A stretch of DNA of 64,000 bases from Serratia proteamaculans_D (GTDB lineage Bacteria > Pseudomonadota > Gammaproteobacteria > Enterobacterales > Enterobacteriaceae). The stretch is taken from NCBI RefSeq assembly GCF_049959315.1, contig NZ_CP188201.1. The stretch is one strand, 5' to 3'. Below, piece after piece: positions 15,585-24,253 of the stretch. The position numbers and the translations under genes are program-made. Each line of letters starts with the position of its first letter. The stretch's first letter is position 1. A model generated the notes under the pieces. It saw only the letters and a program-made list of their open reading frames with translations. It was not told the origin of the DNA and ran no database searches.

Positions 15585-17768
15585 ATGAACATGCTTCGCC
15601 TCTCTATCAGCCTCGCCCTGCTTGCCGGCTTCCCCGCTCAGGCCCTGCTCTTGCAACAGGGTGATACCCGGTATGAAATCGATCCGGCCACGCTGCAGGT
15701 CACCGCAGGCAAGATCCAGGTCAACCAGGCGCAGGTTGGGCAAACCGTGGCTAACCTGCAAAGCACGCCTGCCCAGGCGAGTTGGCAATGGCCCAACAGC
15801 GCCATGCAGCTCACCGCCAGGCTGGAAGGCAGCGATTTGCGCCTGAGCTTCAGCAGCAGCCGGGCGCAAACCCTGGATTGGTTCACCCTGCCGTCACAGG
15901 CCACCACTCTGCTGTTACCGATTGGCGAAGGCAGTCGCATCCCACTGGATAATACCGTCTGGCAACGCTACCTGCTAAAAGAGATGACGCCGCTGGATAC
16001 CAACTGGGATCTGAAGCTGCCGTTGTGGAGCCAACAACAGCAAGGCAAGGTGTATAGCTGGTTACTGCTTACCCCGTTCAGTAATCAGGTCAGCTTCGCC
16101 AGTGCCAAAAACCGGCTCACCATGCACAGCAGCCACCAGTTCAACCGTTTTAATCAACAACAGACATTCGAGGTGTTACTGCATGTGGGGGATTCCCCAC
16201 TGTCCGGTGCTCGCCGTTACCGAGAGTATCTACAGCAAAGCGGGCAGTTCAGCAGTCTGCGCGATAAAATCCGTATCGCGCCGGAGGGTGAGAAACTGAT
16301 AGGTGCCACCCATATTTATCTGTGGGGCGACAAGCTGTTGGCATCGGCCGACGTGAAGAATTGGCCGGGATTGCTTGCCTGGCTGACAGCGCCCACCGGC
16401 GAAACGCTGTGGCAGAAAATGGACGCCGAAAGCCAGAAAACCGTGCAAAAACTGGCAGGAAAAACGCCAGAAGCCTGGCAGCAACAAGCACTCGTTGACG
16501 CGGTTAATCAGGCGTTGGTGGCACTAACGCCACTGAAGGCCACGCCGGATGACAAGGATTTTCTGCAGGCACAGCGCCAGCAAGCCGTTGACATCCGGGC
16601 ATGGGCACAACGACAGCTTGGGGCCTACCTGGCACCGGCGGATAGCTGGGGCCAGGGGCTGGCGAAACCGCTGGTCGAGGCACTGCACCAGGCCGGCCTG
16701 CCCCGTTTGTGGTTGGGTACCGATAACTGGACCGCCGAATTCCTGCATCCGCAGGCGGTAGAAAGTGCCAAGAAATCGGGTTACCTGATTGCCAGTTATG
16801 ACTCTTACGACACCGCGATCCCTCGCGGAATCAATGACAGTTGGCTAACTGCCCAACTGCCAACGGCGCTACGTGAAAAGTGCGCCATAGTCCGGGCCGA
16901 CGGCAGTAAAAAACCCGGTTTCGGCAAGCAGGGTTATTATCTGAATCCGGGTTGCGTGCTGCCTTACTCTCAGCAACGCATGCGCGAACTGGTGCAATTG
17001 GCCGGGCTAAACAGCCTGTTTTTGGACGTTGACGGTACCGGGATGGTTTCCGACGACTATCAGCCCGATCACCCGACCGGTGCAGCGCAAATGGCGCAGG
17101 CCCGCAATGCGCGGCTGGCCTGGTTCAGTAATACCCTTAAGCTGCCCCTCGGCTCCGAGGATGGCAACGCGGTAACCGCACGCCACATTATGTTTGCCCA
17201 CGGCATGGAAACCTGGGGATTTGGCTGGGGGGACAAACAGATGAATCAGGACAAGTCCTCGCCTTATTACCTGGGGGCCTGGTGGCCCAATGCCCAGCCG
17301 GCCTTCTTCTTCAGCCCGGCCAAGGTAAAAGAGCCTTATCGCACGGTGGAATTTGATCCGCGCTATCGCTTGCCGATGTATCAGGCGGTATTTCACGATG
17401 CGGTGATCAGCAGCCACCACTGGAATTACGACAACCTTAAGTTTAGCGATGTCAAAACCACCCGCAGCCTGCTGAGTCTGTTGTACAACACCGCGCCGAT
17501 GTTCCATCTCAGCCGCGCGACCTTGCAGACACGCCTGCCGCAAATCAAACAGGCCGATGCGGCCTTCCGTCCGCTGCATCTGGCGCTGTGGGATAAGGCG
17601 CTGACCGACTTCCAATGGCTTGATCAAGCCGGTTGGGTACAGCAAACCACCTTCAGCGACGGCTCAACCCTGACGGCCAACTTTGGCCAACAAGCGTTTG
17701 ATGGCATTGCCGCCCATAGCCTGCGCGCCAAACTGGCGGACGGTCGCATCCTGAACATCACACCATAG
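15585..17768 (+). CDS. Secreted glycoside hydrolase-like protein
   Basis: This 727-residue protein has a typical Sec signal peptide (MNMLRLSISLALLAGFPAQA, cleavage after residue 20). The N-terminal ~230 residues look like a beta-sandwich; the middle and C-terminal parts have TIM-barrel-like features: a strand ending in FLDVDGTGMVSDDY, which offers acidic residues for catalysis, and SHHWNYDNLKF near the end. The pattern suggests a retaining glycoside hydrolase distantly like GH101/GH129 (O-glycan or N-acetylgalactosamine-active enzymes), but this is a guess from layout and motif, not a firm family match. It should act in the periplasm or outside the cell. It stands as a single gene, divergent from mgtC. 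Confidence 0.6.
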   Translation: MNMLRLSISLALLAGFPAQALLLQQGDTRYEIDPATLQVTAGKIQVNQAQVGQTVANLQSTPAQASWQWPNSAMQLTARLEGSDLRLSFSSSRAQTLDWFTLPSQATTLLLPIGEGSRIPLDNTVWQRYLLKEMTPLDTNWDLKLPLWSQQQQGKVYSWLLLTPFSNQVSFASAKNRLTMHSSHQFNRFNQQQTFEVLLHVGDSPLSGARRYREYLQQSGQFSSLRDKIRIAPEGEKLIGATHIYLWGDKLLASADVKNWPGLLAWLTAPTGETLWQKMDAESQKTVQKLAGKTPEAWQQQALVDAVNQALVALTPLKATPDDKDFLQAQRQQAVDIRAWAQRQLGAYLAPADSWGQGLAKPLVEALHQAGLPRLWLGTDNWTAEFLHPQAVESAKKSGYLIASYDSYDTAIPRGINDSWLTAQLPTALREKCAIVRADGSKKPGFGKQGYYLNPGCVLPYSQQRMRELVQLAGLNSLFLDVDGTGMVSDDYQPDHPTGAAQMAQARNARLAWFSNTLKLPLGSEDGNAVTARHIMFAHGMETWGFGWGDKQMNQDKSSPYYLGAWWPNAQPAFFFSPAKVKEPYRTVEFDPRYRLPMYQAVFHDAVISSHHWNYDNLKFSDVKTTRSLLSLLYNTAPMFHLSRATLQTRLPQIKQADAAFRPLHLALWDKALTDFQWLDQAGWVQQTTFSDGSTLTANFGQQAFDGIAAHSLRAKLADGRILNITP

Positions 17769-17830
17769 CAACTCCGGTCGGGGTGAACTAGGCTAGGCAC
17801 AGTCCCCCGACCGGCAACCTGGAGTTGATG

Positions 17831-19219
17831 ATGGATACCCTTACTCAAGCACTGCTCGCAGAAATCGGGCAAAGTTTCGGCCACAGCGACAACGCGCCAG
17901 CAATTCCGCTGACGGTCAGCGGCGAAGGCAGCCTGAACAGCGCATTCCCGGTCAGCGAGCTGGCAACCGCCAGCCTGGGGGCCGCCGGGCTGGCCTGCGC
18001 CCAACTGCTTCAACAAAATCAGGGCGGTGAACCGCAGGTGTTGGTCGATCGCCGGCTGGCATCGCTGTGGTTCGGCTGGACCTTACGGCCGCTGGGCTGG
18101 TCATTGCCGGCCGCCTGGGACGCGCTGGCGGGTGACTATGCCACCAGTGATGGCTGGATCCGCCTGCATACCAATGCCCCTCATCACCGCAAAGCCGTAG
18201 AACAAGTGCTGGGCCCGCATCAGGATACAAATGCACTAGCACAACAGGTGCTGACATGGAAAAAAGGTGAACTGGAGCTGGCAGTGATCGAGGCCGGCGG
18301 CTGCGCGGCTGAAATGCGCTCGGTCGAGGCGTGGCGGCAACACATTCAGGGCAAGAGCGTTGCGCAGGAACCGCTTTGCCATCAACAACAACAAGCGGAA
18401 GCGCCGCCCCCCGGTTGGGCGCTGCCTGCCGCCAGACCGCTGCACGGCGTGCGGGTGCTGGACTTGACGCGGATTATCGCCGGGCCGGTCGCCACCCGTT
18501 TTCTTGCCGGTCTGGGGGCCGACGTATTACGCATCGATCCCTACGGTTGGGATGAGCCCGGCGTCGAACATGAAGTGATCCTCGGCAAGCGCTGCGCACG
18601 GCTGAACCTGACAAACCCCCACGATCGCCACACCTTCGAGCATTTACTGAAAAACGCCGACGTCATCGTACATGGCTATCGCGCCGGGGCGCTGGAAAAG
18701 CTGGGTTATGGTGCAGAACAACGCCGCACACTGTCACCGGGATTGATCGACGTTTGCCTCAACGCCTATGGCTGGAGTGGGCCGTGGCGAGGACGGCGCG
18801 GTTTCGACAGCCTGGTGCAAATGAGCTGCGGGCTGGCAGAATCCGGTATGCAATGGAAAAACGCCGCCATACCCGTCCCCCTGCCGGTACAGGCTCTGGA
18901 TCATGCAACCGGCTACCTGATGGCGACGGCGGTGCTGCACGGCATGCGTCAACGCCTGCAACAGGGTACCGGCTACAGTGCCCGGCTATCTCTGGCACGG
19001 ACGGCACAACTGCTGTTTGAACATCCTTACCCACAACAGCATCCGTTAACGCCGCTGGCGGCAGCCACCGCGGCGGATGAAAACCCGGAAACCGAGCTGA
19101 CCCATTGGGGCGCCGCACAACGCCTTATCGCGCCGTTACGGTTGAACGGCACAGCACTGCTCTGGGCTTTGCCCGCAACAACCCTTGGCAGTTCGCAGCC
19201 GCAATGGCTACGCCGCTAA
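17831..19219 (+). CDS. CaiB/BaiF family (type III) CoA transferase
   Basis: The start is one of two tandem ATGs (17828, 17831) after GGAG at 17821-17824; 17831 has the better spacing and gives 462 residues. The core domain begins at about residue 200 with VRVLDLTRIIAGPVATRFLA and LGADVLRIDP, the family nucleotide-loop signature. The probable catalytic Asp is D357 in QALDHATGY, aligning with the ALGDSNTG motif of formyl-CoA transferase. The N-terminal 190 residues are a second, degenerate CoA-transferase-like half, so the gene looks like an internal fusion. The acyl substrate is unknown. The LysR gene ends 3 bp downstream on the opposite strand. Confidence 0.85.
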   Translation: MDTLTQALLAEIGQSFGHSDNAPAIPLTVSGEGSLNSAFPVSELATASLGAAGLACAQLLQQNQGGEPQVLVDRRLASLWFGWTLRPLGWSLPAAWDALAGDYATSDGWIRLHTNAPHHRKAVEQVLGPHQDTNALAQQVLTWKKGELELAVIEAGGCAAEMRSVEAWRQHIQGKSVAQEPLCHQQQQAEAPPPGWALPAARPLHGVRVLDLTRIIAGPVATRFLAGLGADVLRIDPYGWDEPGVEHEVILGKRCARLNLTNPHDRHTFEHLLKNADVIVHGYRAGALEKLGYGAEQRRTLSPGLIDVCLNAYGWSGPWRGRRGFDSLVQMSCGLAESGMQWKNAAIPVPLPVQALDHATGYLMATAVLHGMRQRLQQGTGYSARLSLARTAQLLFEHPYPQQHPLTPLAAATAADENPETELTHWGAAQRLIAPLRLNGTALLWALPATTLGSSQPQWLRR

Positions 19220-19221
19220 AC

Positions 19222-20094
19222 TCAGGCCAATTGCCGCTGCAACCATTGCAATAATGCTTCGACCGCCGGCGTCAATCCGGCGGTCTGCGGCCAAACCAGA
19301 TAAAAGTCTATCTGATCAAGATGTCGTGCCGGTGCCAGTGCGGTCAACCGGCCCTCTGCCAGCGCATCACTCACCAGCAGTTTTTTCACCAGCGCGATGC
19401 CAAACCCTTGCTCAGCCGCGCGGATCAACAAGCCCGCATCATTGAATAATGCCAAGGGGCGACCGGACTCCACCTGCTGATGCGCAGTGAACCAGCTACG
19501 CCACGGCGTAACATCATGTTCCAGCAGCGGTATGCCTGACGCACCACGGTCAAAGGCTGTCTGCCACTGCTCGGCCAGCGCCGGGGTCGCCACCGGCACC
19601 ACCTCGCCGGAGGCAATCCACTGTGCCTGCATCTCTGCCCATTGACCATTGCCGAGGCGAATAGCCGCATCAAACCCTTTACGCACCAGATCCTGCACCG
19701 CCAGCGAGGCATCGATATCCAGTGCAATGTCGGCACAGGCCGCATGAAAAGATGGCAGACGCGGCATTAACCAGTAATGCGCGAAAGAGGGCAGCACGCT
19801 GATACGCAGAGCCTGACTTTGCGCAATCCTCCTGACCCGACCGACGCCCTGCTGCAATGCCTGCAGCGCCGGTTCGGCAACGGCCAACAGTTCACGCCCG
19901 GCACTATTGAGGCGCAGCCCGCGCCCCTGCCGTTCAAACAGCGGGCAGCCGATGGCCCGTTCGAGCTGTTGGATCTGCTGACTGACGGCACCATGGGTAA
20001 GATGAACTTGCAGGGCGGTAGCGCGCAAATTCTCTAACCGGGCGGCAATCACAAAGGTCGGCAGAATGTGCAGTGGGATCGAGTCATTTAACAT
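19222..20094 (-). CDS. LysR-family transcriptional regulator (GcvA-like)
   Basis: This 290-residue protein has the N-terminal LysR helix-turn-helix (about residues 10-65; ATALQVHLTHGAVSQQIQQLE) and a periplasmic-binding-like effector domain. The LHILPTFVIAARLENL opening and HGAVSQQI are of the GcvA/amino-acid type. It is divergent from the PLP decarboxylase gene with a 100-bp shared promoter region, which marks that gene as its likely target. It is convergent with the CoA transferase. Confidence 0.88.
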   Translation of the reverse strand: MLNDSIPLHILPTFVIAARLENLRATALQVHLTHGAVSQQIQQLERAIGCPLFERQGRGLRLNSAGRELLAVAEPALQALQQGVGRVRRIAQSQALRISVLPSFAHYWLMPRLPSFHAACADIALDIDASLAVQDLVRKGFDAAIRLGNGQWAEMQAQWIASGEVVPVATPALAEQWQTAFDRGASGIPLLEHDVTPWRSWFTAHQQVESGRPLALFNDAGLLIRAAEQGFGIALVKKLLVSDALAEGRLTALAPARHLDQIDFYLVWPQTAGLTPAVEALLQWLQRQLA

Positions 20095-20194
20095 TGGTTA
20101 GCCAGACTATCCAAAAAGGCCATTTTTCATCGATTTTCGCCACAAAGCAAATGTTCTAGGCTGTCACTCATGCCCTTTACATCTGGAGTCAGTG

Positions 20195-21610
20195 ATGCAC
20201 CCACGTTTACAGCAGGACCTTGAGCAATTTCCACAGATACTCGACCGCACCCGGCAGTTGGCCGAAGGCTTCCTGACGGGCCTGCAACAGCGCCCGGTTT
20301 GCCCTCCTCTGGCCGCTCAACAGCTACAACCGGGGGACAATTTACTGGCAAACGGCGGCGATGGCGCACTGGCGGCACTGGACGATTTCTGGCTGCGTTA
20401 TGCCGAGGGGCTTTCTGCCAGCGCCGGACCGCGTTATTTTGGCTTTGTTACCGGCGGCTCGACCCCTGCCGCATTGGCCGCAGACTGGCTGGTTAGCACT
20501 ATCGACCAAAACAGTCTGCTGAGTGACGATACCGTGGCCGCGGCAATTGAACTGGCGACCATTGTGCAGCTAAAAGACTTGTTGGGTCTGCCAGAGACAT
20601 TCAACGGCAGTTTTGTTAGCGGGGCAACCATGGCCAACTTTGTCGGCATGGCCATCGGCCGCCAGTGGCTGGGGCAGCAGCGCGGCATCAATGTCGCGGA
20701 ACAGGGGTTGGCAGCCTTGGGAGCCATACAGGTTTTGTCAGCGAATGCGCACTCCAGCAGCGAAAAAGCACTCAGCATGCTCGGCATCGGTCGCGACGCA
20801 TTGAGAATTATCGACAGCCTGCCTAACTCCGAAGCTATCGACCCGGCCAAGCTGGAACGGCATCTGGCCGCCAGCGTCGGTGTACCGACAATAGTGCTGG
20901 CCAGCGCCGGAACGGTGAACACCGTGACCTTCGACGACCTGCAGCAGCTGCTGGCGCTGCGCGAGCGCTACCCGTTCTGGTTACACGTTGATGCGGCCTT
21001 TGGCGGCGTGGCAGCCTGTTCACCGCACTATGCGCCACGCTTAGCCGGTTGGGAGCTGGCTGACTCGATTACCGTCGATGCGCATAAATGGTTGAATGTG
21101 CCCTACGACAGCGCGATCCAATTCAGCCGTCATCTGGCATTACAAATGCAGGTTTTCCAGAACCATTCGACTTATCTGGAAGCGCCGACGCTGCGGCCAG
21201 ACAACTACCTGCACCTGACCCCGGAAAACTCGCGGCGTTTTCGCGCTCTGCCGTTGTGGATGGCGCTGAAAGCTTATGGCCGCAGCGGTATGCAAGATAT
21301 GGTTGAGCGCAATGTTCGACTGGCACAGTTGCTGGGGGCAGAGCTGACGGCCAGCGCGGGTTTCCACCTGCTGGCGCCAGTCAATTTGAACGTGGTGTGC
21401 TTTGCGCTCAAAAATGTCACAGGCGATGCTACTGCTGCACGCGATCGTTTTATAGCCCGTCTCGATCAGCACGGCGTAGTGCGCTGCACCCCTACCCGTT
21501 ATAACGGACAACCGGGGATCCGTGCAGCATTGGTCAATTGGATGACCGAGGAAAACGATATCCATCTGGCGTTGGAATCGATGCGTCACTGTCTGGCAGA
21601 GCCTGGCTGA
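20195..21610 (+). CDS. PLP-dependent group II amino-acid decarboxylase-like enzyme
   Basis: The ATG at 20195 (CTGGAG at 20183-20188) gives 471 residues. The cofactor lysine is K298 in SITVDAHKWLNVPYDS, and HVDAAFGG holds the PLP-ring aspartate; both are hallmarks of group II decarboxylases (aromatic-amino-acid, tyrosine and glutamate decarboxylase relatives). The SGATMAN stretch contacts the phosphate. Some members of this clade are aldehyde synthases or desulfinases, so the substrate is not fixed. It is divergent from the LysR gene and probably controlled by it. Confidence 0.85.
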   Translation: MHPRLQQDLEQFPQILDRTRQLAEGFLTGLQQRPVCPPLAAQQLQPGDNLLANGGDGALAALDDFWLRYAEGLSASAGPRYFGFVTGGSTPAALAADWLVSTIDQNSLLSDDTVAAAIELATIVQLKDLLGLPETFNGSFVSGATMANFVGMAIGRQWLGQQRGINVAEQGLAALGAIQVLSANAHSSSEKALSMLGIGRDALRIIDSLPNSEAIDPAKLERHLAASVGVPTIVLASAGTVNTVTFDDLQQLLALRERYPFWLHVDAAFGGVAACSPHYAPRLAGWELADSITVDAHKWLNVPYDSAIQFSRHLALQMQVFQNHSTYLEAPTLRPDNYLHLTPENSRRFRALPLWMALKAYGRSGMQDMVERNVRLAQLLGAELTASAGFHLLAPVNLNVVCFALKNVTGDATAARDRFIARLDQHGVVRCTPTRYNGQPGIRAALVNWMTEENDIHLALESMRHCLAEPG

Positions 21611-22352
21611 TCGGGCAGGTCAAGGTAACGCCACACTATTTGATTGCTGCCGGTGATTATTCTACGGCAGCAGTAACCCCGCTGCCGAGCAACGGATATT
21701 GGTGCCCTTGGGTACTGCCCAAATAGTTCAGTAAAACCAATTAATCACTCGCTGACATTTATCACATTTGTCATAACAGCACGAATAATTACATCAACTC
21801 TTTGTTATAAAGCCAATTTCCGTAACAAAAAGACCAATCAATGTTAACTCTGTGTGACTATTGGTTATCGCAAGTGATAAGGAATGAAAGAATTATCATT
21901 ATCAAAAAACAACAAAATCAATATAACTTTATGATAATATTATTAAAAATAAAATCATTAAAACCTTGCAGCATTAGAGCTGATGAATAAATAAGCTAAG
22001 AAGTGTTAAAAAAACAACACATGAATTTTTTTTAAGATTTTTCCTAGCAATCTAAAATTTCGTTTCGTGACATGATGGGCAGATTCAGTGATAAAAATAC
22101 CAGCGAGCACGCGGCTCAAGCACCAGTTGGCGTTACTGCCCCGTAATCCTTGTGCCAGCAGATTATTCTGACTTAAGCTAAACTTATAGGTTCATGATGT
22201 TAATTAGTTTAGAAAGAAAATATCGTTGAGTACTACCGTATTTATTGATAGAACATTCCTAGATGTGACTCTTTTTGTTCTTTTTTGCCTTTTTGGCTTC
22301 AGGCTTTTTCTTTTTGTTACCGCGGTAAAACGGATTTAAGTGGGGGTGAGAT
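21611..22352. other. 742-bp AT-rich upstream region of rcsA
   Basis: No convincing gene. Base composition is far more AT-rich than its neighbours from about 21720, with many A- and T-tracts, as expected for an H-NS-silenced promoter such as rcsA has in E. coli. It holds the RcsAB box at 22248-22261. A Fur-like half-match AATTATCATTATC is present near 21888-21902. A 37-codon TTG-started ORF (22226-22339) is noted but not accepted. Confidence 0.55.
22248..22261 (+). promoter_or_regulatory. RcsAB box upstream of rcsA
   Basis: ATAGAACATTCCTA matches the RcsAB consensus TAAGAATATTCCTA at 11 of 14 positions and lies 91 bp before the rcsA start. Autoactivation of rcsA through such a site is known in E. 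coli and Klebsiella; its operation here is inferred. Confidence 0.65.
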
Positions 22353-22982
22353 ATGCCAACGATCATTATGGATTCATGCAGCTATACCAGATTGGGTTTG
22401 ACAGACTACCTGACAACGCACGGAGTAAAAAAACGCCAGATTAATGCTATTGGTGATATCGACGATCTGCATGAGAAATGCAGCAAGTTGAAGCCTAGCC
22501 TGGTGTTTATTAACGAAGACTGTTTTATACACGAAGCGAACGCAACGGAACGTATAAAAGGGGTGATTTCACTGCACCCTGACACCTTATTCTTCATCTT
22601 TATGGCCATCACCAACGTACATTTTGACGATTATTTATATGTTCGTAAAAATGTCATCATCTCGTCAAAATCGATCAAACCAGAGACTATGAATCAACTA
22701 CTTAGTCACTATCTGGAAAGAAAAACTCCTCGTACTGAAAAAACTTCATTTGATCAGACACCGGTTACGCTCAGCCAAACTGAATCAAACATGCTACGCA
22801 TGTGGATGTCGGGTCAGGGTACCATCCAGATATCCGACCAGATGCAAATTAAAGCCAAAACTGTCTCTTCCCACAAGGGAAATATCAAAAGAAAAATTAA
22901 AACGCACAACAAACAGATTATTTACCATGTTGTTCGTTTGACCGACACGCTAACCAGCGGGATATTTGTCAATAGCCGCTAG
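22353..22982 (+). CDS. rcsA: Capsule/colanic acid co-regulator RcsA
   Basis: This 209-residue LuxR-type regulator is recognised as RcsA. The N-terminus reads TIIMDSCSYTRLGLT and the C-terminal helix-turn-helix contains LSQTESNMLRMWMSGQ, then QISDQMQIKAKTVSSHKGNI, very close to E. coli RcsA as recalled. It forms a heterodimer with RcsB and drives exopolysaccharide genes while repressing flagella. The N-terminal domain lacks a phosphoacceptor receiver motif, as usual for RcsA. The neighbour dsrB confirms conserved gene order. RcsA is a Lon substrate in E. coli. Confidence 0.95.
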   Translation: MPTIIMDSCSYTRLGLTDYLTTHGVKKRQINAIGDIDDLHEKCSKLKPSLVFINEDCFIHEANATERIKGVISLHPDTLFFIFMAITNVHFDDYLYVRKNVIISSKSIKPETMNQLLSHYLERKTPRTEKTSFDQTPVTLSQTESNMLRMWMSGQGTIQISDQMQIKAKTVSSHKGNIKRKIKTHNKQIIYHVVRLTDTLTSGIFVNSR

Positions 22983-23194
22983 GTTAAAAGCTTTGTTGTG
23001 TACTCTGCCAAACGTTGGTTTTAAATGTTGTTCAGCACAGACTGCTGGAAACCACGCATTTAAATAACCTAAATACCTGCTCGCGACGAAAATCTCGGCC
23101 GCGGCGGGTATTCCCGCAACAAAAAACAGATTATTCCTAGCCCCGTGAAATAATCACCCACCGTAAATCTTGCAAATTAAATTAACAAATTGGG

Positions 23195-23410
23195 CTATTT
23201 GGAGTCTGGAGCCTGAGAAGCGACCTGTCGCAGTTCAACAAAGGTGCCGTCACGGCTGTCTATCTCGTTAAAGAACCAGACACCGGCAGGATAGTCAGGT
23301 AAAGAGACCAGATACATTACCCCCTCGTTAAACTCTTCTACCGCCAGGATCACTCCCTCACGCCGTTGCTCACCATCAGTTTTTACCGTTACCAGATCGT
23401 TAGCTTTCAT
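23195..23410 (-). CDS. dsrB: DsrB family protein
   Basis: This 71-residue protein (KANDLVTVKTDG, then GVILAVEEFNEGVMYLVSL and GVWFFNE) is recognised as DsrB, a small protein of unknown function next to rcsA in E. coli. It is convergent with rcsA with 212 bp between, the place where the dsrA small RNA lies in E. coli. No DsrA-like sequence is recognisable there. Confidence 0.9.
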   Translation of the reverse strand: MKANDLVTVKTDGEQRREGVILAVEEFNEGVMYLVSLPDYPAGVWFFNEIDSRDGTFVELRQVASQAPDSK

Positions 23411-23559
23411 GCCCTACCCCATCATTTATCATTGATGTCAGTGTATTACAAAAGGTGGTGAGAAAAATACCATACACTGGCAGTAAATCCGCAGCTCACC
23501 TGCGTAGCGCCTTTCTACAAGCGTAGCAGGCCATTCGGGCTGTGGCCTTTTCACTTTCT

Positions 23560-23690
23560 TAACGTTTTGTCCGCAGAATCCTAAACGCGCAACAGGTAGT
23601 CTGTTCCCTGGTGCTTCCCCCCAGAGAAGTACCTGCAAATGAAGAAGTAACAAGGAACTTTTGCCCGCAGACTTGCGGGCTTTTTTTTGC
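23560..23690 (+). ncRNA. Candidate small RNA
   Basis: A strong plus-strand intrinsic terminator (GCCCGC/GCGGGC stem at 23663-23680 followed by eight Ts, 23681-23688) has no plus-strand gene in front of it: dsrB and the cold shock gene are both on the minus strand. Just upstream a 6-bp stem CAGGTA/TACCTG (23593-23598 with 23630-23635) encloses a second small stem, and an unpaired purine-rich stretch with GAAGAAGTAACAAGGAA lies before the terminator. This is the architecture of a trans-acting Hfq-type sRNA. The 5' end is a guess and no known sRNA was recognised. Confidence 0.45.
23663..23688 (+). terminator. Orphan intrinsic terminator
   Basis: The 6-bp stem GCCCGC/GCGGGC with a 6-base loop, followed by eight consecutive Ts, is a textbook terminator pointing rightward with no upstream rightward gene. 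Confidence 0.85.
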
Positions 23691-23710
23691 CTTGGGCAAA
23701 TAGCAGGCAC

Positions 23711-23737
23711 AAAAAAACCCGCCTTGGCGGGTTTTTA
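23711..23737. terminator. Bidirectional terminator after the cold shock gene
   Basis: CCCGCC-TT-GGCGGG flanked by seven As on the left and five Ts on the right works in both directions. It lies 20 bp after the stop of the minus-strand cold shock gene. Confidence 0.85.
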
Positions 23738-23756
23738 TTAATCAGCGAGAGGCCGA

Positions 23757-23969
23757 TTAGATAGCGGTAACGTTAGCCGCTGACGGACCTTTAGCACCGT
23801 TCTCGATAGAGAACTGTACGTTCTGGCCTTCAGCCAGGGTCTTGAAGCCTTGATCCTGGATAGCAGAGAAGTGTACGAACACATCTTTGCTGCCGTCTGC
23901 TGGAGTGATGAAACCGAAACCTTTAGACTCGTTGAACCACTTCACTTGACCTTTGATCATGTTAGACAT
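23757..23969 (-). CDS. Cold shock-like protein (CspC/CspE type)
   Basis: This 70-residue single cold shock domain has RNA-binding motifs KGFGFI (RNP1) and VFVHF (RNP2). The KGQVKWFNESKGFGFITPADG stretch (quoted in part) and the ending GPSAANVTAI are intermediate between E. coli CspC and CspE as recalled, so the symbol is left open. Members bind single-stranded RNA and DNA, melt RNA structure and act as antiterminators; this group is usually constitutive rather than cold-induced. AGGAA precedes the ATG. Confidence 0.93.
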   Translation of the reverse strand: MSNMIKGQVKWFNESKGFGFITPADGSKDVFVHFSAIQDQGFKTLAEGQNVQFSIENGAKGPSAANVTAI

Positions 23970-24253
23970 GTTTAATTCCTACAATATTAAATTTACGCCA
24001 CCATGGGCAAGAAATAGCCGGTCATCAGTTACTTATGGAGGCACTAGAAAGGAAATTCGTCAGTGAAGAGCTATCTAGGATAACGCTTTAAATTTGAACT
24101 ACTTTACTCAAAATGTCGTGCATAAATAGGTCTGTACCACAGGCCGAGAAGCATTAACTCACGATGGGACTTTAATAGCAACTCTTTTTATAAGCCCCTC
24201 ATTAGAAACGAGGCTAAACGCACAGGATTTCACCCGATCCGCTTAATTTTTCG

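Noticed and set aside
22226..22339. 37-codon TTG-started hydrophobic ORF just before rcsA
   Set aside because: No convincing ribosome site, a TTG start, and its length comes from T-rich sequence in the rcsA promoter region where the RcsAB box lies.
23438..23710. 90-codon minus-strand ORF between dsrB and the cold shock gene
   Set aside because: It runs through two terminator hairpins and has no ribosome site; the composition is not protein-like.
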